Below the pieces are notes generated by a model, which was not told where the DNA came from, made no database searches, and saw nothing but the letters and a program-made list of their open reading frames with translations. From Conoideocrella luteorostrata (taxonomy: Eukaryota; Ascomycota; Sordariomycetes; Hypocreales; Clavicipitaceae), in NCBI GenBank assembly GCA_032433595.1, contig JASWJB010000133.1:41526-105525 (forward strand): a stretch of DNA of 64,000 bases, in the 5' to 3' direction. This document shows, piece after piece, positions 55,558 to 64,000 of the stretch; position 1 is the first letter of the stretch, and each line of letters begins with the position of its first letter. Made by a program: the position numbers and the translations under genes.

Positions 55558-57912
55558 CTAATGAAATTCTGCCTCTACTCTTCCGTACCTGACACCATCA
55601 ACTTTCAATTCAAATCCCAATCCCGCACTATCCACAATCATCTCAAGCGTGAAATCAAGATTATCAAACTCCACGCCTCTCGTTGTTGTCAACCGAGTAA
55701 ACAAGCTGCGCGGAACCGCGTTCAAATCTGTCGTCAAGGTACACACGTTCATCAGCTCTCGTGTGTATGCCGCTGGGGGCTCATCGGCATCGCATGCTAT
55801 CAAGTCATCCGTCACAATAAGGGACTGGCCTGGGCGGAAGTTTCGCGTGTAATGGAATGCAATGGGCGACAGTGGTGAAAGCGCCTCGCCCTACGTTCGG
55901 GTATTTAGCTTGTCTTAAAATCATCAAGGTGCACGCCATTTCGGGAAATCTTACCTTGGCAATGTGCCACTGCATCCGGTCCGACACCATCCATCGTTCC
56001 CACAGTGGCGACCAGTATCGCTCACTTACAGAGTGATTCTCTTCATTATATACTGTAGCGTATGATGTGCCGTAGTGCATTCTCGATTTTCGGGAGATGA
56101 CCATGTTGCCTTCCAGTCCTCTCAAGACTGCTCCACGAACCACGGCAGTCCAGGCGTATACAGGCTGCATCACCTCAATCGACCCGTTCTCTTGCGTAGC
56201 ACTGGCATTTGCATGTGTCGGCCGTTCGCTGTAAGGTGGTGGCGCTGCGCTGGTAAAGTGCGCTTTCAAACGCCGGTAGAGATAATCGCTCTGGCCAAAG
56301 CCACCAACAAGCACGATGCCAGACACAATACCTCCTTTGGCTCGGAGTCCTTCAACTTGGCCCTGCACCAGATCACACACCTCCTTGACCACAGGCTCAA
56401 AGATGTCTTTGATCTGTTCGGCGGTCATGAGTAAGAACCCGGAATCAAGGCCAGCTTCTTCATCGTCGGGCAGTCCGGGAAAACTGCATTGAGTTAGCAT
56501 ATCAACCAAGAGTACTCACTCGTACGCCGGCGACACCAGGGCTGGACGCGACTCACGGGACATTGACCTCCTGGTACTCATCCTCATTAAAGTTTCGCTT
56601 CACGAACTCCTCAAAATATTTTAGTCCCATCTGCCAAGTCTTGCCTTTTTTCGTCTTCATCTCATCGAAGCGCACCTGGCCAAGTCGGTTTCGGACATGT
56701 TCTTCGAATCTGTAGTTGAGGAAAGCACTACCACACAGCCCACCAGTTCCAACAGCAGACTCCTCTACCCGTAGAGGCTTAAGGGATACGATCTTGTATG
56801 CAATCAAGCTACCCGACGTCAGCTATGGCCGGCCGTAGGCAGGACGCACAAAGCAAAAACCGTTGTGATAAAACTCACTCAACAGTACCTCCACCAGCAT
56901 CGCAAACAATGAAATTGTCCCCAATGTTCAAGTGATTTGGTTGAATTGCTTTCAACGTATACACAGCAGCCGCCTCCGGCTCACTAATCATCTGGATCTC
57001 AGAACGACTACCCATCCCGGCGTGTTCGGCAGCCAACAGCGTTGTGTTTTTAGCAGCATCGCTCCAAACAGCCGGGCACGTCAGAACAAACTCAACCTTA
57101 GTTGACGCCATGAATGACTCGCCGTAACGCCGAGTAAGCGTGTCCATAGTATGTTTATATATCTGGGTCAAGTAGTCGCTCACGGCGTCGACTACATTTT
57201 TGTTGAAGCGTTTTAATTGTGCTGCAGTATCAAGAGGACTCACGTAGAAGGGAAGTTTTTGAGACCGGTCGAGGAACAGCTTGATACATCGCAAGCGTGA
57301 TTCTTCAGGACGAAACTGGAACCCCCATTTTGCAGTTGGTTCTGCCTCAGTGGGAGAATTGGCAGGAAAGTCGTATGCAATTTCAGTTGGAACTTTGTCA
57401 GAGGTAATGCCGTTGCCACCGGGCCATGTCTTGATAATTTCAATATCGTCAGGGGTAGAAGTATACACCGCAGCGACTCTAAGACATGTCAGCTTTTCAG
57501 GGCCTCATCTTGACCCAGTGAATATAAAGTTGGGGACGTTCAACGCCATCCTTTCTGCCGCAGAGTAGCAAATGCAGATGCCTTCTTTCTCTCAAGAAGC
57601 ATTACTGAAACACATCCATAGCGTGGCTTCAATCTGACTGCCTGTCTTATCCCTCAATCAGGGCACAAAGAGAACTTACCCCGAAAATGTCGTCCCAAAA
57701 TCCACACCCACAATCAAACGATCACTCACAGGCACTGGCTCTCTCTGCTCCCTAACCGGGCCATTGATTGCCTCAGTGGAACTCGGCGGCGTATAGCTGG
57801 TAAAGTAGTTTCGGCTGTCCTGGTTGCGACGGCTGGTAGGAGGACTTCGAATGGGGAGGTTCAGACTCATGGCGGAGGCACTCGAGGGATTGCCGTTGTT
57901 GGCTGCCTTCAT
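55558..57912 (-). CDS. Hsp70-like ATPase of the fungal HSPA12-type group
   Basis: The exons in transcription order are 57912-57680, 57478-56879, 56808-56557, 56483-55955 and 55890-55558, giving 648 residues; every junction restores a conserved motif. The phosphate-1 motif GVDFGTTFSG spans intron 1, phosphate-2 is VCDAGGGTVDL across intron 2, and the adenosine motif is GIVLVGGFGQSDYL. The N-terminal 60 residues are a Ser/Pro-rich extension. The C-terminal third diverges from the peptide-binding domain of DnaK, as in HSPA12-like proteins. ATP binding is well supported; chaperone function is inferred. The open frame begins earlier, but only from non-ATG codons. Such genes are often multicopy in Pezizomycotina. 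Confidence 0.92.
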
Positions 57913-60140
57913 CTGCAATAGCTTGCGCGTATCACAAAAAACGGCTCTTTCTTTCAATCGAACCAAAGATTTGCTGGTATGACGGGTTAAAGTTGGCTGA
58001 TTCGGGTCCCCCGCAGATAATGATGCGTGGCTTTTCGTCAGTCCGCTGATGCCACTTCCCGACTAATCATGGCATGTACAGCAACTATGGCGGGGATGCA
58101 CATACGAGGCCCGCTCTGCGCCGGACTCAAGAGGCGATATCAGGATGCTGATCCCTCAGCCAGATCCTACGTCCGTATGAACGTGTGTATACGACGAACA
58201 GAAATATTTCTATCTCCTCTCCCACGATGATCACGATGATGTCTCGTATCTCATTCGGATAATCGTGAGTGACACCTCAGCGCCAAATGTGGGTGTGGGG
58301 GAGGTCGATGGTTAACGGCTGAGGATGAATGGTGGGGTCGAAAAAGGTGTGGATGCTATTAGGTGGCGCCTTCCAACAAACGGAGGAGTGAGCAAGCTAA
58401 ACCGTCTGTTGACCTTGATCTTGGCCGTCGAAGGAGAATTTGCGTCGGCTGTCCTCTACTGCTCAGAGTCAGGCCCAGTTAAGATATGTAATCTGGCTTT
58501 GGATCTTTTTCTTACAATACCTGGCTGTTGTTTGCTAGAGGTAAACGTCGTCGTCCGCCGTCGTAATCGCTCGCTAGTCAGCCCGCAAAAGGAAGAAGGT
58601 ATGACGGCAACGCCAAGAAAAAGAGAAACGCAAACACGACCACACCAATTTAAACGTCAATTGAGGAATACTGTGCTGTAAAGCACAGAGCAGTGCAAAG
58701 AAAAGAAAAGAAAAGAAAAGAAAAAGAAAAAGAAAAAGGAAAAGAACAAGAACAAGAAAAAAGAAACAAGGCGTACATCCCCACCATAGTCAGTACGCGT
58801 GCTTTGGCTTAGTTAGATGTTCAATTCTGCTGCCTGCGCTAGGCGGCACCATTCTTCTTCGGCAAGACCGTCAACTTTTGACTGCCCGTGATCCAACAAC
58901 GGTCGCTACCCCTGGCACTAGTGGAGGTCTGTGTTGATTTTCGTGCATAATAACTAGGCAGCATCAAATGTGAGCTGTGAGCCCAGTACGGCTTTTTCTG
59001 TTCTTGTTGACAGATGCCAGATCGAGCATTTTGTTGCCTGGCGCTGTGTCGTCCTACCCCCGCCCCCCTCCCTCACGGACTCTTGCTATCGAGACTAGTT
59101 ATACTCAGTTAGTATTGTCATACGCTCCCCCTTGACATGTAGACAACCCACGAAACGCATGGGTACATGGCCAACTTTGCCCGGTTCGCAGACTCAATCG
59201 GCCAGGACATGGAGGCTCCAATGTCCTGTACCCTACTTTGAATAAATCAGTATCGCTACGAGGTCACTATCCAATACGTTATACATATGTGCATTCAGAG
59301 ATGTTAGAGTGAGTAGGTGATTAAATATATTATAGTTCAGCCCAGCTGCCATATGCCGCTGTTCAGTGGGAGTAGTAGTCTATATATTCGCTTACGTGTG
59401 CGTATAATTGATGCAAATAGATCAAGTTCAAAGGTCAAAAAGGAAAATGACCGCTCTTGATTCCGTATCGAGCATTCGCAAAGCCAATCGCGAGGCTCTG
59501 CCTGATGCAATGGTTGCTACAGTGACAAACTTGCTCTGCTTTTTCTATCACAAAACATCCGACCCAATACTCCATCCCAGACGCTAGCGATAGATGTAAT
59601 AATAGCTGACAAAAAAAAAGAGGCAAAGTGAATATGTTGCTCGGTTGAACAAACTTGCTGACGCTTATTGCGATAGGCTGATATCCAGCCGCCATCTCCA
59701 ATCTATGAGGGTATTTGGTGCTCAGGCCATGGAATATTCCGCAAGGCCAAAAAGAAAAAAGCATTGAAATCCAATAAAAATGATAGGGTTGCCGTGTTGT
59801 CTTCAACCATCCTGTGTGCATGTGAAAACATGAGTCGCTATCGAGGACTCTCACTCATAGCTAGAGAAGATCAGATTTTGAAGGAAAGATCGTTGAACGG
59901 AGCCGATACGAAATAAAAGATCGGTCAGTCGATATATAAAAAAAAAAAGAGAGGTATATGAACATGAATCAAGTTCAAGATGCTTTCGCCAGATACCATC
60001 CAACGCCACAAAAATGCAAGGTATTAATCACGGACGTAACTTTTTTGTGATTTAGATGTTCCTCATGTTGCTCCAGCCGTGGTAATGTCCAAAACGGCTG
60101 TCTCCAGTATGTGTCGTAGGTGTCGAACAGAAATTGATAT
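57913..60140. other. Intergenic region with purine-rich microsatellite
   Basis: This spans the promoter of the Hsp70-like gene and the 3' flank of the kinase gene. AAAAG/AAAAAG units form a purine-rich tract at about 58692-58765. No ORF here has recognisable coding features, including the 139-codon minus frame at 59435-59854. Confidence 0.55.
58692..58765. repeat. AAAAG purine microsatellite
   Basis: AAAAG, AAAAAG and GAACAA units form an imperfect all-purine-rich tract. Confidence 0.85.
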
Positions 60141-62542
60141 TTAGAATCTGCTACCAGCAGCCCAAATACTTGCCGAAGCTGATGCTCCCCATTCACTTCC
60201 TTCGTACGGTGGGGTGGGCCATTTGTATTGATTCTCGGATTTCTTATTTAGATCCAGGGGCTTAGGTGTCAAGGCCTCTTGATTGTCCCCATAGAGGATT
60301 TGGCTCCCACTTGCGGACGGCGAAGGGCTTGGATAAGGGTGTGAACCTGTCAGACCAAGGTTGCTAGCAGATTGTCGCAGGGATTTCGATGAAGATCCAT
60401 CCATACGCCGCATGGCTCTCTGGGCTGATGTCAAAGCTTCGTCAAGAAGCTCGTCTTCTTCGTCGGGAACCTCGTACTGCTGGACACCATGTGCTGCTTG
60501 CGCTCGCTTCGTGCGGCTGGAGATAGGACCAGTACGAGCAGCTCCAATGAGGTTATCCACCGACCTAGCTTGTTGTTGTGGAAGAGAGTGGTGCCTCTTA
60601 AGCTTGCTATTTGAGGTAATTTGATGGCTTGCTGGCAACGCCGAGCGCGAGTCCAAATTGCTTTGAACATCGCGGAGAGCTTTGTCCAGAGATTCGTATA
60701 CCTCGGCCTTGGGAACAGGGCCGCCCTGCTGGTCGACAACCATGGAAGATCTGTTGCTTGCCCATGGCCCACATCCAATTTGAGCTTCCATATCTTCGTA
60801 CGATGGCGACACAGGCGTTTGGTGTCTTCCTGAAAAGCGTCTGGCCCGCTTACGAAGGTGTGAAAAGAAACTTTCCTTCTGCCCACTCGGTGGCGACGCC
60901 AAACCTGATTCACCATTGAGGGCCCGCTCAGCCTGCTGGCGGTGCATCTCAGTGTAATTGTTGGTGCTAGAAGCCAATGAGAGCTGTCGGCCAAGCTTCT
61001 TGGTCTTTTCTTGTTTCACCTCAGCTGCCTGTCCATTGTTGGCCCGGACAGTAACAGCATCCGCTATCGGCGATATTGGCCGGATTGTGGGCAGCATAGG
61101 CATCGGAGCACCACCGGAAAGTCCATTGGTCCATGTGCTGCGTTTGCCTGCGGGAGCTCGCGCTTTGACGTTGGAAACTTCAGTTGTTGGCGCAACAGGA
61201 ATGGGTGATGGTTTGGGCAGGCTGGTGTCCTTGCTCGAAACGTGGACTGTGGTCTGCTCAGGCGTCTCGTTGCGGCCAATGAGGGACTTTCGAAACCATG
61301 AGGACTTTGATGTGATTTGATGGCTGCTGGCAGATTCTTTGATGCCCCGTCCAAGGTCGGACTGCTTCCTACCCAAGATCTTGGAAGCCGACGACTTTGG
61401 TCTTGTAGGATCAACGGCGTCATGAAAGTATTCGTGCATGAGAGCTTGTGAAGATGTAGGGCGGTTCTTGGGGTCCCACATTAAACACCAAGTGACAAAG
61501 TTGCTCAAGGATGCGGGCCAATGAGGAGCTTGAAGGAAGGTATCAATGGCGTGCGGCGCCATCTTCGGAAACGAGAAGCCCAGTTTGCTAGCCAGGCGGG
61601 TTCCCTCTCGCCAGTCTCCTCCACCAACACGAACGCCAGCTTTGTTGTACCAGTTGCCAGGGCTGCCCATGACCTCGCAAACACGCCAGACCTGGTCGAC
61701 TTCATTTCCACCGGGGAAGAGGGGCTTCAAGGTCGCCACCTCTACAGCCATGGCCCCAACTGCCCAGATATCAACGGGAGCCGAGTACTCACCAGCCCGC
61801 AGTAGGACCTCGGGTGCACGATACCATCTAGTCGAGACATACGTCGTATATGGAAGTTTGGAGTGCGTTTCCCTAGCCAAGCCAAAGTCGGCAAGCTTGA
61901 CTGTGTAGTTGGGTGGTGTTGACGGCGGTGTGACGAGGGCCGAGTACCGTCGGAAAGAATTCGATGTTTCCTGGTGAGATGAGGTAGAAACGAGAATGTT
62001 TTCTGGTTTGATATCCCGGTGGAAGAAGTTATGTGAGTGGATATGCTCCAGACCTCGCATGATTTGGAACAAAATGCTCTTGACGCTGCCGTTATCGAGA
62101 CACTTGTGATCCCTAGCCTTCATCAATTGGTACAAGTTACCTTCCATATATTCCATGCAAATGTGCAATTTTTTGCTGAAGGGGTCCAGAAAGATGTCGA
62201 GGGCTGGAACCAGGTGAGGGTGGTTGGGTATCGTTCTTAAAAATACAACCTCACGAAGCTCCAGACAAGGCGCATGGGAATCAAAAGTCTTCTTCATAGA
62301 TTTAATGGCGACCTGGACAGTGGTTAGTGAGCAAATGATGGAAGCCAGAGACAAGGATGGTGGCTTGCACAGCTTACCACCGAGCCTCGGCGAGCCACAT
62401 TGGCACCCGCGGTCCTGACACGGGCCAAGACGACACTCCCGAAGCTTCCATCCCCAATTTCCTTGAGCACCTCAAACCGATCCTCGAGGGCCATCTGGCT
62501 CTGTGACGAGCCACGATGCGTTAAGTCGGTGGCTACCGTCAT
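60141..62542 (-). CDS. ime2: Ime2-type serine/threonine kinase (RCK/MAK family)
   Basis: The exons in transcription order are 62542-62378 and 62312-60141 (donor GTAAGC), giving 778 residues. The kinase domain spans about 23-345: glycine loop GDGSFGSV, VAIK Lys59, HRDIKPEN at 153-160, DFG at 197-199, and activation-loop TTY (212-213) before VSTRWYRAPEV. A Ser/Pro-rich insert of about 25 residues sits between HRD and DFG. The C-terminal half is basic and Ser-rich and ends WGASASASIWAAGSRF. Ime2/MAK kinases control meiosis in yeast and, in filamentous ascomycetes, sexual development and light or nutrient responses. The ATG at 62542 is the first true ATG; upstream codons in frame are not ATG. Confidence 0.92.
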
Positions 62543-64000
62543 TCTGGCTGTTGACCCTGACTTGGACCGGGTATATAATGCTTCACGGGTCTGGATAATA
62601 TGATGGCCTTGCCCGGACAACCCTTGGATACAGGATTGGCCTACTTGGGCACGAGGGCATCAACCTGTCACAGACGCAACGCCTAGTCGAAAAGGGAAGA
62701 CGGTAAAGGCTCCTCAGCAGAGCTCTTAGTGACGTGATCGGTGCATTCAGATTGGGAGAGCGCGTTTTGTCGAGACCAGATGTAATACGTGATTGAACTG
62801 ATACTGGAACAACGGACAAAGTTGTAGAAAGCAGCGGCACAGCAGTATTGCTCGCGTCGGGCTTTTTGCTGCAAATAGTCGAATGATGCAGGATTCAAGA
62901 GTGTAAATCACAGTGTGTGAATGGTAAGTCGGGAAAGGAGCGACTGAAATGAGCGTGATCGATGAAAGAGTGGATAGCGTTGATATTGCGAGAAAGGAGA
63001 GCTCTTTCCACCGACCAGGGGGTTAAGATGGGCTCAAGCTGCTGATCGCGGGAGGGATTCAGGGACACACTAGTGCCTTTTCGTGATATTGGCAGGATAA
63101 TGCCGGACTGCCTCGTTCTTGCTTTTCTACTCTGAAGCACAGATCTCAATTGCCAGAAGCGACAAGCTGAACGATGAGCTGCAGAATGAGCAAATGCAAC
63201 CGAGGGGACCAGAACAAGCAATGCGCAAGAGACTATTATGGAGGACATTGGGAATGGAGGGTAACGGAGAGGCGAGTGACAGGTGTGAGAAACGAGATGG
63301 CGTCGGGGACAGACAGGCCCAGCCAAGCAAGCGACAGGTTGGCTGTCCTTGATCCAATGTGCTGGGTGGGTGTGTGGGCAACGTGCTGTGCTCGCAGTGG
63401 GCAGACGGGTGCAATGGGGGCAATGGGCAGCGGGAGGAAAAGGAACGAGGGAGGGAAGGGGACCTGAAAATGGGGTGCTCAGAAACTGGAGGGCGGGCGT
63501 TGGCGGTCCCTGAAGACCCATCCTCAGACCCATCCTCAGCCTGGGGAATGCCCAAGGCACGAAGCAGCAGAAGGAAAGAAGGGGGGCGACGTTTGATGGC
63601 GCTCGCAGGGGTTTCGCTTATGAGTGAGCACCCAGGTGCACGGATCAACTACGTACCTGCAAGGTACCGATTTACTCGGCGACGGAGGTGAAGTACGGGG
63701 CAGATACCAAGGGCGGTGACATGGCGCGCTCCGGACGGACACGACCAGGAGTCATGCATAAGTACATACATTCATCCGTCCATCCATAATCCATCCATAA
63801 GCACAGCGCAGCGCAGTAAAGTCCAGACAGCTACTCCGTACGGGGCACCTGCACAGTTACGACACAAGTACCGGGCCACATTCACTCGTCAGAGAGGGGG
63901 CCAAGAAACCCAGACCGGGTCAAGATAATGGCCCTTTCAGGTCGGATACCTACTTGTAGTATTTACGTTAGTGTTAGTTGCGGGGGGGGGGGGGGGGGGG
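62543..64000. other. Upstream region of the kinase gene to window end
   Basis: No gene is supported. One motif copy lies at 63832-63840. CATC/CCAT-rich runs occur near 63768-63800, and the window ends in a G homopolymer from about 63981. ORFs on both strands over 62900-63700 are mutually overlapping and lack family features. Confidence 0.55.
63981..64000. repeat. Terminal G homopolymer
   Basis: At least 19 consecutive G bases reach the window end; the true length may be greater. Confidence 0.9.

Noticed and set aside
59435..59854. 139-codon minus-strand ORF between the Hsp70-like and kinase genes
   Set aside because: It has no recognisable family, no splice context and lies in the probable 3' flank of the kinase gene.
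63981..64000. Possible telomere at the window end
   Set aside because: The end is a plain G run, without TTAGGG units; a homopolymer or assembly edge is more likely.
1..64000. tRNA, rRNA and CRISPR features
   Set aside because: I scanned for B-box-like GGTTCGANNCC sequences on both strands and for spaced repeats and found no convincing tRNA, rRNA or CRISPR array; a tRNAscan-SE run would settle the tRNA question.

Overview
The window looks like nuclear DNA of a filamentous ascomycete, most likely a Sordariomycete. The genes carry short introns of about 50-200 bp with GT..AG ends. The gene content is typical of Pezizomycotina: a Crh-type GPI cell-wall transglycosylase, Zn2Cys6 and Fungal_trans_2 regulators, a secreted DUF1524 nuclease, an Ime2 kinase, a fungal-type Hsp70-like ATPase and a DUF4743 Nudix protein. 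Hypocreales is my best guess, from overall resemblance only. No tRNA, rRNA, CRISPR array or intact autonomous transposon was recognised.

Layout. 1-7.5 kb is accessory-looking: the end of an orphan membrane protein, an F-box/ankyrin protein preceded by a small diverged repeat array, then an AT-rich stretch with a decayed ORF. 7.5-16.6 kb holds a four-exon secreted HNH-type nuclease, a Crh-like GH16 enzyme and, convergent with it, a 1,708-aa Sec7-PH Arf-GEF. After a gene-poor gap, 19.5-24.1 kb holds a Zn2Cys6 factor, a convergent zinc-cluster-less Fungal_trans_2 factor and a divergently transcribed SDR oxidoreductase, which may form a small regulatory-metabolic unit. 24.1-30.4 kb has a trinucleotide-like repeat tract, a metallophosphatase and a 1,309-aa disordered protein of unknown role. 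30.4-36.8 kb has no supported gene.

36.8-62.6 kb is mostly conserved housekeeping content: an unknown disordered protein, a Utp12-domain (Utp5/WDR43-like) ribosome-biogenesis protein, a BET bromodomain protein, a DUF4743 Nudix hydrolase, a serine beta-lactamase-family hydrolase, a SET-domain methyltransferase, an Hsp70-like ATPase and an Ime2-type kinase. The window ends in a G homopolymer of about 20 bases.

Two signals stand out beyond the genes. A short motif, TACGGAGTA or its complement TACTCCGTA, occurs about 33 times by eye. It lies almost only between genes (one copy is in an intron, none was seen in a coding exon), often as overlapping or palindromic pairs. Second, the Nudix/beta-lactamase promoter contains a roughly 550-bp segment bounded by imperfect inverted repeats rich in GTTA, with a near-central hairpin. 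It looks like a miniature inverted-repeat element. All exon structures are inferred from splice signals and reading frame, without transcript data.
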